A stretch of DNA of 20,818 bases, from positions 1 to 20,818 of the forward strand of contig DASSHA010000007.1 of assembly GCA_035693145.1 (NCBI GenBank). Reading direction: 5' to 3'. A model generated the notes under the pieces. The model was not told the DNA's origin. It searched no databases and saw only the letters and a program-made list of their open reading frames with translations. The position numbers and the translations under genes are program-made. Below, one piece after another: positions 1 through 7,431 of this stretch. Source of the stretch: DASSHA01 sp035693145 (GTDB taxonomy: Bacteria > Chloroflexota > Limnocylindria > Limnocylindrales > CSP1-4). The stretch's first letter is position 1, and every line of letters begins with the position of its first letter.

Positions 1-1
1 G

Positions 2-211
2 CTTCGAGGTCCGGCGGACCGGCTCGACGCGATCCTCGACGGCGGTCGAGCGGATCGCAGTCCCGTCGCCCTCGTCCGATCGGCGCTGCGTTCCGACCCG
101 GCCCTGGCGCCTGCGGCGATCGACGAGCTGATGGCCGCGTACCTCGCGGCGCGAGATCCCGCGGTCGCGGGGCGACCTCGAGTGGGCGACGATCGGTCTA
201 GCGGCAGCTGA
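2..211 (+). CDS. C-terminal fragment of an unrecognised protein
   Basis: The frame starting at base 2 is open from the window edge to a TGA at 209-211 and gives 69 residues. Its codons end mostly in G or C, and it reads as an alanine/leucine-rich helical tail (DRLDAILDGG, then AAIDELMAAYLAARDPA). The other two plus frames give arginine- and serine-rich translations typical of non-coding frames. The start and main domain lie outside the window, so no function can be assigned. Its last 14 bases overlap the 3' end of the convergent dehydrogenase gene. The call rests on codon bias alone. Confidence 0.5.
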   Translation, partial: LRGPADRLDAILDGGRADRSPVALVRSALRSDPALAPAAIDELMAAYLAARDPAVAGRPRVGDDRSSGS

Positions 212-3200
212 GCCTGGGGTCGGCCCAGTCGGCGTGATCGGCGTTCGACGTGTCGCCGCTGTTCGTGACGACGAGCTCGAGGGTCGTCATGCGGCTGACG
301 TTGACGATGAGCGTGCGGGTCGCTGTCTTGCCCGTCATGACACCTGAATCGGCGAGCTTCGTGCCGTCAGCGAAGATCTGGAAGACAACCGAGCCGTCGG
401 TGGGAGGAACTTCGTCGTCGACTCCGACCTTGACGCTGAACGAGCTGCACGCGCCGTTCATCGTGTAGCGCACGTCCGACGCGGCGTGGACCCCCAGTCC
501 CTTCGCATAGACCGTCCCGTTCAGCGTCAACGCATGTCCGTCACCGGCCGCCTGCTCGCCGTTGCTCATGTCCGTCTCGACCGGCCCCCAGCCGTTCGAG
601 ATTTGCGTCCAGGGCAGATCGGACAGGAACAGGCTGGCCGGTCCCGTCGACGTCGTGAAGGTCCAGCTCACATCGTTGGCGAGGCGGTTGCCGGCGAGGT
701 CGGCGATCCCGCTCGCGCCGCCCTTCACGCGGACGGTGTATTTCGTGCCGCCGGCGAGCACGAGAGTCGGCGTGAGCGTCGCGGTCTTCGCCACGCTCGC
801 CCACGAGACCGTCGCCGCGACCGCGCCACCGCCTGACGGCGTGAGCGTGAACGTCGTCGGCGTGAGCGTCGCCGGGTCGATCGCCTCGGAGAAGACGACG
901 CTCGGCCTCACGCTCCGGACGACGCCGGTCGCGCCGAGGGCCGGGCTCTTCGAGGTGATGGTCGGCGGCGTCGTGTCAGGTGGCGATCCATCGCCCCCGC
1001 ACGTCAGCGCCGCGTCGGCCCAGTCGCCATGGTCGCCGTTCGTCGAGCCGTCGCCGTTGGTGATCACGAGCTGAAGCGTCGTCCGACCCGTCACGTCGAC
1101 GGTGAGGCCCTTCGTTGCCGTCGCCCCGGTCATCAGCCCCGAGTCGGCCAGCTTCACGCCGTCGGCGAAGACCTGGAAGACCACGGAGCCGTTCGTCGGC
1201 GGGACTTCGTCGTCGACGCCGACCTTGACGCTGAACGAGCTGCAGCCGCCATTCATCGTGTAGCGCACGTCGGAGGCGGCGTGGCCACCGAGCCCCTTGG
1301 CGTAGACCGTCCCGTTGAGCGTCAGCGGATGCCCGTCGCCGGCCGCCTGCTCGCCATTGCTCATGTCCGTTTCGACCGGGCCCCAGCCGTTCGCGGCCTG
1401 GGTCCAGGCGAGATCCGAGAGATACGAGGTCGTCGCGCCGCTCGAACGGTACGTTGCGGTCAACGTCAACCCCGTCGACGGGACGACGGTGGCGTGGGTC
1501 GCGGCGCCGCCATCGGACCAGTGATCGAACTGGTACTCCACGCCGTTGAGGGTCTGGCTCGGTGGCGCGGTGACGGTCTGGGTCGAGCCCTGGATGACCG
1601 TCACGCTGTACGGAGCGGGCCGGCTCGTGCCCGACCCGACCGACAGCTGGACCCCGGTTGGAACCGACGCGAGCCGGAGCGCAGCGGTCTTCGGATCGAG
1701 CCGGACCGACGTGCTCGCCGTCCTGCCCGCGCCGTCGGTCGCCGTGAGCGTCAGCTCGAGGTAGGACGGGTATTCGTGATCCGGTGCCGGGAACGAGCCC
1801 GAAGCGACGCCTGCGAAGGTCCTGATCGCGTGGGTGTGACAGTCCGACGGGCAGTGGTAGATGACGAACGCCCACGACAGGCCGCTCGCCGGAATCGCCT
1901 TGCCGGTCGAGTCGGTGGCATGTCCGGAGAAGGCGATCGAATCGCCGACCTTCCACGTGAACGAGCTCGCGGGACTGTCGATGACGGGTCTCGGGAGGGC
2001 GTTCCCGACGTTGATGAGCTGCGTGGCCGTCACGCTCGAGCCGTGGCTGTCGGTGACCGCCAGGGCCACCGTGTAGGCGCCGGTCGACTGGTAGGTGAAC
2101 GAGGCCGTCGGGAGCACGGCGTCGCCGAAGCTGCCGTCGCCGTCGAGGTCCCAGCTGTAGGTGAGCGTGTCACCGGCGTCCGGGTCGGACGATGCGCGGC
2201 CGTCGAACTGCACGGTGAGCGGCGCCGCCCCGCTCGTCGGCGTCGCCGTGATCGCCGCGGTCGGTGCGTTGTTCGTCGCGTCGTAGACGATCCGATGGAC
2301 CTTGCCTCCCTCGAGGTCGACGTACCACAGGTCGCCGCCGGGACCGATCTGGAGGTCAACGGGGTTGGCCGCACCGGTCATGAAGTTGACGATCCTGGCG
2401 GTGTCGGGCAGGCCGCCGGAGCCGGCCTCCATGGCCCAGATGCAGTTGCGCGAGTGATCCGCGAAGAACAACGCGTTGCGGTAAGCGGACGGATAGGTGC
2501 CGGCCCCGTAGAAGGCGAGCCCCGAGATCGACGAGCTGCCGATGGGGCACGACTCCCCGGTCACGACCCTCGAGCCGTGGCTGTACGCGTAGTACGGCGT
2601 GAGCAGCCCCGTCGGCGTCGAGTACAGCGACTCGCAGACATTCACGTCGGCGGCGTCCCAGCTGGGCTCGCGGGCGTCGCCTTCGTAGCACGGCCAGCCG
2701 CCGTTCGCGACCGTCGCCGACTTCGGGTTCGTGATCCGGTCGATCTCCTCGGACACGTTCTGGCCGACGTCGCCGACCCACAGCTCGCTCGTGCCCGGCC
2801 TGAACGTGAACCGGAACGGGTTCCGGAGGCCGTAGCCGACGATCCGCTTCGCGTTCGCATCGGGGTTCGCTGCCAGCGGGTTATCGGCCTTCGCTGCGCC
2901 CGTCGCGGGGTCGACGCGAATGATCGAACCGCTCAGCACGACCGGCTCGCCCGCGGGCCGGCGCACGCTCTGCGCGCGGAGCGAGCCGCCTTCCGCGGTC
3001 GGCGATGTCATCGTCCCGCCGACGCCGCCGGGCGGGTCGCCGCACGGGTTCTGCGGCGTCACCGGTGGGCTGCCGCTCGTGCCACCGAACTGGCCGTAGT
3101 CGAGGGCGTTGAAGTTCGCGCCCTCTCCGGCGCTCATGTAGAGCGCGCCGTCGGGACCGAACTCGATGTCGTCGACGGAGTGGCTCGGGTACTGCTGGCA

Positions 3201-3797
3201 CCAGTCCTCGACGAGGACCTTCTCGGCGCTCATGACGTTGCCGCTCGCCGTCAGTCGCGACAGCCGCCCGCCGATGACGCAGCCGTCCGTCGTCGCGCCC
3301 GGAGGCGTCGGGCAGCCGTCGTTCCAGGTGGGAGCCTGACCACCGATCGGTGCGTCGAAGGGATACGTGACGTAGATGTAGGGCTTGCTCGGGAAGCTCG
3401 GGTCGAGCGCCAGCCCCACCATGCCGCGATCCCAGAAGTCGTCGACCTCGGTATGCAGGTCGGCGAAGACCGTCGGCGTCGTATCCGCCACGCTCGAGAA
3501 GACCTTGATGACTCCGCTCTTCTCGGCGACGAAGACGCGGCCGTCCGGTGAGAACCGGATCGCCGTCGGGTTCGTCAGCCCGCTGAAGACCGTGACGTCC
3601 TGGAAGTTCGAGGGCAGGGATCCGGCGATGCGCGTGCCGACCTCGGCCTTGCCGGCCTTCGCCTCGCGCAGGAACGTCCGTGGCTTCGGTCCCGCGGCGA
3701 CGGCTGTCGGGGTCGGGATCATCGCCAGCAGCGTGACAGCGCTCATCACGAACGAGATCGCGAGCGCGGCCCCTCGTCGACGGCCAGATCGGACCAT
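198..3797 (-). CDS. Secreted PQQ-type glucose/sorbosone dehydrogenase with PKD and two NPCBM modules
   Basis: The protein has 1199 residues if started at the ATG at 3797, chosen because it places an RRR-plus-hydrophobic signal peptide at the N-terminus (residues 1-35, ending AVAA). In-frame ATGs at 3860 and 3944 would add a basic, coding-unlike leader. Domains in order: a GSDH-type six-bladed beta-propeller (about 65-505; HSVDDIEFGPDG carries the likely catalytic His, then YGLRNPFRF and GDVGQNVSEE); a PKD domain (511-598; SWDLDGDGSFGD); an Ig-like segment with paired cysteines (601-699); a bacterial-repeat beta domain (706-783); NPCBM 1 (789-933); an SbsA-like Ig domain (944-1049); and NPCBM 2 (1055-1198). 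Known members of the fold oxidise sugars using PQQ, but many multidomain secreted members are uncharacterised. It probably acts outside the cell on carbohydrate. It stands alone and is divergent from asnB. The domain calls are firm; the substrate is unknown. Confidence 0.88.
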   Translation of the reverse strand: MVRSGRRRGAALAISFVMSAVTLLAMIPTPTAVAAGPKPRTFLREAKAGKAEVGTRIAGSLPSNFQDVTVFSGLTNPTAIRFSPDGRVFVAEKSGVIKVFSSVADTTPTVFADLHTEVDDFWDRGMVGLALDPSFPSKPYIYVTYPFDAPIGGQAPTWNDGCPTPPGATTDGCVIGGRLSRLTASGNVMSAEKVLVEDWCQQYPSHSVDDIEFGPDGALYMSAGEGANFNALDYGQFGGTSGSPPVTPQNPCGDPPGGVGGTMTSPTAEGGSLRAQSVRRPAGEPVVLSGSIIRVDPATGAAKADNPLAANPDANAKRIVGYGLRNPFRFTFRPGTSELWVGDVGQNVSEEIDRITNPKSATVANGGWPCYEGDAREPSWDAADVNVCESLYSTPTGLLTPYYAYSHGSRVVTGESCPIGSSSISGLAFYGAGTYPSAYRNALFFADHSRNCIWAMEAGSGGLPDTARIVNFMTGAANPVDLQIGPGGDLWYVDLEGGKVHRIVYDATNNAPTAAITATPTSGAAPLTVQFDGRASSDPDAGDTLTYSWDLDGDGSFGDAVLPTASFTYQSTGAYTVALAVTDSHGSSVTATQLINVGNALPRPVIDSPASSFTWKVGDSIAFSGHATDSTGKAIPASGLSWAFVIYHCPSDCHTHAIRTFAGVASGSFPAPDHEYPSYLELTLTATDGAGRTASTSVRLDPKTAALRLASVPTGVQLSVGSGTSRPAPYSVTVIQGSTQTVTAPPSQTLNGVEYQFDHWSDGGAATHATVVPSTGLTLTATYRSSGATTSYLSDLAWTQAANGWGPVETDMSNGEQAAGDGHPLTLNGTVYAKGLGGHAASDVRYTMNGGCSSFSVKVGVDDEVPPTNGSVVFQVFADGVKLADSGLMTGATATKGLTVDVTGRTTLQLVITNGDGSTNGDHGDWADAALTCGGDGSPPDTTPPTITSKSPALGATGVVRSVRPSVVFSEAIDPATLTPTTFTLTPSGGGAVAATVSWASVAKTATLTPTLVLAGGTKYTVRVKGGASGIADLAGNRLANDVSWTFTTSTGPASLFLSDLPWTQISNGWGPVETDMSNGEQAAGDGHALTLNGTVYAKGLGVHAASDVRYTMNGACSSFSVKVGVDDEVPPTDGSVVFQIFADGTKLADSGVMTGKTATRTLIVNVSRMTTLELVVTNSGDTSNADHADWADPRLSCR
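201..635 (-). repeat. NPCBM module, copy 2 (C-terminal)
   Basis: This stretch encodes the last 145 residues of the dehydrogenase. It is a near-copy of the module at 999-1433, with the same order of motifs: LSDL.WTQ, NGWGPVETDMSNGEQ, NGTVYAKGLGVHA, DVRYTMNG, KVGVDDEVPP and DHADWAD. By eye the two modules agree at roughly four of five residues, more closely in the first two thirds. This copy keeps the usual KGLGVHA form of the NPCBM signature. Confidence 0.85.
999..1433 (-). repeat. NPCBM module, copy 1 (internal)
   Basis: This is the internal copy of the module repeated at 201-635, separated from it by an SbsA-like Ig domain. It has KGLGGHA where copy 2 has KGLGVHA. The similarity is also visible in the DNA (shared blocks around the NGWGPVETD and DDEVPP codons), so the pair is a direct repeat that could recombine or undergo gene conversion. 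Confidence 0.85.
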
Positions 3798-3910
3798 GGT
3801 CGATGCGTCCCCGGACCCCGTGGAATGCGCGTGCCCCGATGCACGAGCGCGAGGCGCCATCGTACTCAACGGACGGCAACCGAAGTACCGTGCCGGACCC
3901 CTGAATACCG

Positions 3911-3939
3911 CTCGGCTCCGCACCGCCCGGTGCGCCGAG
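3911..3939. repeat. Bulged inverted repeat in divergent intergenic region
   Basis: The region 3798-4101 (304 bases) between the divergent dehydrogenase and asnB starts has no convincing gene. Its strongest structure is this inverted repeat: CTCGGC (3911-3916) pairs with GCCGAG (3934-3939), and inside it GCACCG (3920-3925) pairs with CGGTGC (3928-3933). TCC is left as a three-base bulge and there is almost no loop. It could be an operator, a terminator-like hairpin or a leader structure. No T-run follows on either strand, so a classical terminator is unlikely. Confidence 0.4.
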
Positions 3940-3993
3940 GCCACGCCAACCGACCCGAACCGGCTCGGGGTGAACAGCGAGCGTGGCGTCCGA

Positions 3994-4002
3994 TGCTAGA
4001 GT
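3994..4002 (+). promoter_or_regulatory. Possible extended -10 element upstream of asnB
   Basis: TGCTAGAGT reads as an extended -10 (TGn followed by TAGAGT), about 100 bases upstream of the TTG start. It would give a 5' leader of roughly 90 bases. No good -35 hexamer lies at the right distance, which an extended -10 can tolerate. In DNA this GC-rich an AT-richer hexamer stands out, but the call is weak. Confidence 0.22.
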
Positions 4003-4089
4003 CAGGCGGGGGCCGGTCCTCGGACCGGAAGCAGTACGGCGAGCTCAGAGCGGGTCCAGCGATTTCGATCCGGTCGACCGTCGAGCAGC

Positions 4090-4093
4090 AGGA
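4090..4093 (+). promoter_or_regulatory. Ribosome binding site supporting the TTG start
   Basis: AGGA ends eight bases before the TTG at 4102-4104. This supports translation from TTG rather than from the ATG at 4097-4099, which is in another frame and only three bases from the AGGA. Confidence 0.45.
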
Positions 4094-4101
4094 TCGATGA
4101 T

Positions 4102-5982
4102 TTGTGTGGAATCGCCGGAATCGCCACCCGGGACGACCTTCGTCCGGATGATCCGGCGCTCGTGTCGGCGATGCTCGGGACGATCGCCCACCGCGGCCCG
4201 GACGACCAGCAGATGCACTGCGCCGAACAGGCGATCATCGGCGCACGCCGGTTGTCGATCATCGACCTCGAGACGGGACGTCAGCCCCTGACGAACGAGC
4301 GCGGCGACGTCGTCGTATCGCTCAACGGCGAGATCTACAACTACGTGGAGCTTCGGGTCGAGCTCGAGCGACGCGGTCACACGCTTCGGACGCACGGCGA
4401 CACCGAGACGATCGCCCACCTCTACGAGGACGAGGGCGACGCGTTCGTCGATCGCCTGCGCGGGATGTTCGCGATCGCGCTTTGGGACGCCGCGCGGCAC
4501 CGCCTCGTCCTTGTCCGGGACCGTCTCGGGAAGAAGCCGGTCTATTGGCGGCTCACGAACGGCCGGCTGACGTGGGGCTCGGAGATCAAGGCGATCCTGG
4601 CCGACCCCGACGTGCCGCGATCGGTTGATCGGCTTGCCCTCGCGCGGTACCTGCAGTACGGCTACGTCCCGGATCCGCTGTCGATCCTGTCCGGGATCAG
4701 CAAGCTGCCACCGGCGTCGATGCTCACCTGGGAGCCCGGCGCCGAGCCGCAGATCGTCCGCTATTGGACGCCGGAGGTGGCACCGCGCATCGTTGCGCCC
4801 GAGCAGGCGCGCGAGGAGTGCCTCGCGCTGCTCCGGGAGGCCGTCGGTATCCGTCTTCGGAGCGACGTTCCGCTCGGCGCATTCCTGAGCGGGGGAATCG
4901 ACTCGAGCCTCGTCGTCGCGCTCATGGCCGAGGCGTCGAGCCGCCCGGTGCGCACGTATTCGATCGGCTTCGAGGAGGAGGCGTTCAACGAGCTGCCGCA
5001 TGCCCGGCGGATCGCCACGGCATTCGGTACGGATCACACCGAAGCCGTCGTCCGCCTCGATGCGGTCGACGCGCTGCCGCGGCTCGCGCGCGTGTACGAC
5101 GAGCCCCTCGCCGACACCTCGACGCTCCCGACGTTTCGCGTCGCACAGCTCGCGAGCGAGGGCGTGACGGTGGTCCTCACCGGAGATGGCGGCGACGAGA
5201 CCTTCGGCGGCTACCGAACGTATCGACGCCAGGCCGCGATGGAGACCATCTCCCGCCTCACCGGCCGCCTGCATGGACCGCTGGCCGGCCTCGCGGGTGC
5301 GGTGGTGCCGTCGATCGCGGGCGGATCGGCCCTTCGCGCACGCCTCCAGCGATGGCAGTCGGACGCGGGTCTCGATCCCGACGAGCGGTTCATCGGCATG
5401 ATGTCGATGACGACCGCGCCGATGCGAGCGGCGCTCCTCGGATCGGCCGACCTCGTCGACCAGGATGGCTATCTCCGCTCGATCCTCGCGACCGCACCGG
5501 AGTGGTCCGTCGTCGCGCGTGCCGAGTACGCCGACCTCATGAGCTACCTGCCCGGCGATCTGCTCGTGAAGGTCGACCGGGCGACGATGGCGAACTCCCT
5601 CGAGGCGCGTGCGCCGTTCCTCGACCAGGAGCTCGTGAGCTTCGCGATGCGGCTGCCGGCTTCGCTCAAGGTGCATCGCACGCGGACGAAGTCGCTGCTT
5701 CGGGACGTGGCCGCGAGGCTCATCCCGGCCGACCTGGCCGCTCGTCCGAAGGCCGGCTTCAGCGTCCCCATCGACGCCTGGTTCCGGGATGGTCTCGGCC
5801 GCCTGTTCGAATCGTGCGTCCTCGCGCCGGACAGCCTGACGCGTGACCATGTCGATCGGGCCACGACCGCACGGCTCCTGGGCGAGCATCGCGCCGGGAC
5901 GGCCGATCACGGCAACATCCTGTGGGCGCTGCTCATGTTCGAGCACTGGGCCCGGGAGTGGCTGCCCGGCCGACCGAGTTGA
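4102..5982 (+). CDS. asnB: Glutamine-hydrolysing asparagine synthase family amidotransferase (copy 1)
   Basis: The 626-residue product has the complete two-domain AsnB layout. The N-terminal class II glutaminase domain begins (M)CGIAG with the nucleophile Cys2, followed by ARRLSIID (48-55), NGEIYNY (75-81) and HGDTE (98-102). The C-terminal ATP-pyrophosphatase domain has LSGGIDSS (262-269), LTGDGGDE (359-366) and VDRATMANSLEARAPFLDQE (about 490-510). The start must be TTG at 4102 because Cys has to be residue 2. The family makes asparagine, but in polysaccharide loci homologues often amidate carboxyl groups of sugars or other intermediates. Location is cytoplasmic. It is colinear with the copy at 14919-16832 and convergent with the PIG-L gene, 16 bases away. 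The enzyme class is certain; the acceptor substrate is open. Confidence 0.93.
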   Translation: MCGIAGIATRDDLRPDDPALVSAMLGTIAHRGPDDQQMHCAEQAIIGARRLSIIDLETGRQPLTNERGDVVVSLNGEIYNYVELRVELERRGHTLRTHGDTETIAHLYEDEGDAFVDRLRGMFAIALWDAARHRLVLVRDRLGKKPVYWRLTNGRLTWGSEIKAILADPDVPRSVDRLALARYLQYGYVPDPLSILSGISKLPPASMLTWEPGAEPQIVRYWTPEVAPRIVAPEQAREECLALLREAVGIRLRSDVPLGAFLSGGIDSSLVVALMAEASSRPVRTYSIGFEEEAFNELPHARRIATAFGTDHTEAVVRLDAVDALPRLARVYDEPLADTSTLPTFRVAQLASEGVTVVLTGDGGDETFGGYRTYRRQAAMETISRLTGRLHGPLAGLAGAVVPSIAGGSALRARLQRWQSDAGLDPDERFIGMMSMTTAPMRAALLGSADLVDQDGYLRSILATAPEWSVVARAEYADLMSYLPGDLLVKVDRATMANSLEARAPFLDQELVSFAMRLPASLKVHRTRTKSLLRDVAARLIPADLAARPKAGFSVPIDAWFRDGLGRLFESCVLAPDSLTRDHVDRATTARLLGEHRAGTADHGNILWALLMFEHWAREWLPGRPS

Positions 5983-5998
5983 CCCGGCCGCGCGCCCC

Positions 5999-6646
5999 TC
6001 AGACCGTCAGCTTTCGACCGACGAATCCCTCCGCGAAGCCGCTCGACGCGGCCGCCTCGACCCCCCGTACGCGCGCGAGGCCACGGAACGTGTCAGCGCT
6101 GAACCAGGTCCGGCCGCGCTGGGACGGGTAGGCGGCATCCAGCAGCTCCCACTTGTGTTCGACGATCGCGGCGGGGAGCTCGACGAGGACGTTCGGCGAG
6201 ACGAGGTCGGCGTCGTATTTCGGGATCTCGTACTCGAGGATCGTGTGGTGCCGGTAGGTGTTCCACGTCAGCTCCCCGACGAGCCGGTGATCCTGGTGGA
6301 GGTCGTCACGGCGGTGGGTGAGGATGAGGTTCGGCTCGAACTCGAGCTTGAGGGCCTCGAAGCCATCCTTCAGCTCGGTGAACGAAGCGGGGAAGTAGCC
6401 GTCCCGGGCGTTGCCGATGGTGGTCCGGAGATCCGCGCCCGACGGGTCGACGAACGCGCTCGCCGCCTCCCGCGCCTCGTCGGCGCGGACGCCCGCGGCG
6501 CTCAGGACGACCCAGCGCACGGATCGCAGCCGGCCCTCGCCGGCGAGCCGAAGGATCGTCCCCCCCGCGCCGATCTCGATGTCGTCAGCGTGCGCGCCGA
6601 TGCACAGGAGGTCGAGCTCGGGGGGCAGCGACAGGCGCCCGATCAT
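5999..6646 (-). CDS. PIG-L family zinc deacetylase
   Basis: The protein has 215 residues from the ATG at 6646, which overlaps the preceding cytidylyltransferase stop as ATGA and so indicates translational coupling. A farther in-frame ATG at 6676 lies inside the upstream gene. The N-terminal AHADDIEIGAGG (residues 18-29) is the family zinc motif (AHPDD.E.G, here with Ala for Pro). THRRDDLHQDH in the middle supplies the distal histidine. LmbE/PIG-L enzymes remove N-acetyl groups from GlcNAc-type sugars, including GlcNAc-PI, mycothiol and bacillithiol precursors and antibiotic sugars. As the last gene of the operon it probably deacylates an amino-sugar intermediate of the cassette. The substrate is inferred from context only. 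Confidence 0.88.
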   Translation of the reverse strand: MIGRLSLPPELDLLCIGAHADDIEIGAGGTILRLAGEGRLRSVRWVVLSAAGVRADEAREAASAFVDPSGADLRTTIGNARDGYFPASFTELKDGFEALKLEFEPNLILTHRRDDLHQDHRLVGELTWNTYRHHTILEYEIPKYDADLVSPNVLVELPAAIVEHKWELLDAAYPSQRGRTWFSADTFRGLARVRGVEAAASSGFAEGFVGRKLTV

Positions 6647-7431
6647 CTCGGTGGGTCGTTCTGCCAGACGGCCCACGGCGGCTTGCCGGACTCGTACAGC
6701 GCCTCGAGCTCCTGCTTGTCCTTGAGCGTGTCCATCGGCGCCCAGAACCCGTCGTAGCGATAGCCGATGAGCGCGTTCTCTGCGATCAACCGGTTGAACG
6801 GTTCGTTCACGAGGTCCTCACCGGGCCGGATGTAATCGAAGATCTCGCGTCGCAGGATGAAGTATCCGCCGTTGATCCAGATATTCGAATCCTGGACATG
6901 CTCGATGCCCTGGACGACGCCGTCGGCCGCGACGTTCACGAGGTGGAAGGAGTACGTCGGGCGGATGCAGAGGAACGCTGCGACCTTGTCGCGAGCCCGA
7001 AAATCCGCGATGAGGTCGTCGAGCGGAGCGTCCGTCAACGTATCGCCGTAGTTGGCGAGGAAGACGTCGTCCGTTTCGACGTGGCGTCGAACCGCCAGCA
7101 GACGCTGGCCGATGACGGCGTTCTGCCCGGTGTCGGCGAAGGTGATCCGCCAGTCGTCGATGTCGCGGCTGAGGAGCTCGAGCGACCGCCCGCCCTCGGT
7201 GAGAACGAAGTCATTCGAGATCGCCTCGTTGTAGCGCAGGAAGTACTCCTTGATGACCTCCGAGCGATAGCCGAGGCAGAGGACGAACTCGCGATGCCCG
7301 TAGTGCGCGAAGTAGCGCATGACGTGCCAGAGGACCGGTCGGACGCCGATGGGCACCATCGGCTTCGGCACGGTGTCGCTGACCTCCCGGAGTCGGAGGC
7401 CGAGGCCACCGCAGAACAGGACGACCTTCAC
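6643..7431 (-). CDS. rfbF: Glucose-1-phosphate cytidylyltransferase-like nucleotidyltransferase
   Basis: The 262-residue protein is the usual length for RfbF. It opens with GGLGLRLRE and PKPMVPIG (the nucleotide-binding and metal loop), then RPVLWHVM, YGDTLTD (metal aspartate), NGGYFILRREIFDYI and the C-terminal FWAPMDTLKDKQELE and PPWAVW. These are typical of the glucose-1-phosphate cytidylyltransferase branch rather than RmlA or GalU. The known reaction is CTP + glucose-1-phosphate giving CDP-glucose, the entry to CDP-deoxysugars. The start is GTG at 7431, preceded by GGGAG with a six-base spacer and overlapping the upstream stop by four bases. CDP-glucose 4,6-dehydratase, the usual next enzyme, is not visible here. 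A related sugar-1-phosphate substrate or another NTP cannot be excluded. Confidence 0.87.
   Translation of the reverse strand: MKVVLFCGGLGLRLREVSDTVPKPMVPIGVRPVLWHVMRYFAHYGHREFVLCLGYRSEVIKEYFLRYNEAISNDFVLTEGGRSLELLSRDIDDWRITFADTGQNAVIGQRLLAVRRHVETDDVFLANYGDTLTDAPLDDLIADFRARDKVAAFLCIRPTYSFHLVNVAADGVVQGIEHVQDSNIWINGGYFILRREIFDYIRPGEDLVNEPFNRLIAENALIGYRYDGFWAPMDTLKDKQELEALYESGKPPWAVWQNDPPR

Noticed and set aside
1029..3551. Long plus-strand open frame antisense to the dehydrogenase
   Set aside because: Its translation is dominated by Arg, Ala and Gly with no domain pattern. Long antisense frames are expected opposite GC-rich genes, and the minus strand encodes a clear multidomain protein.
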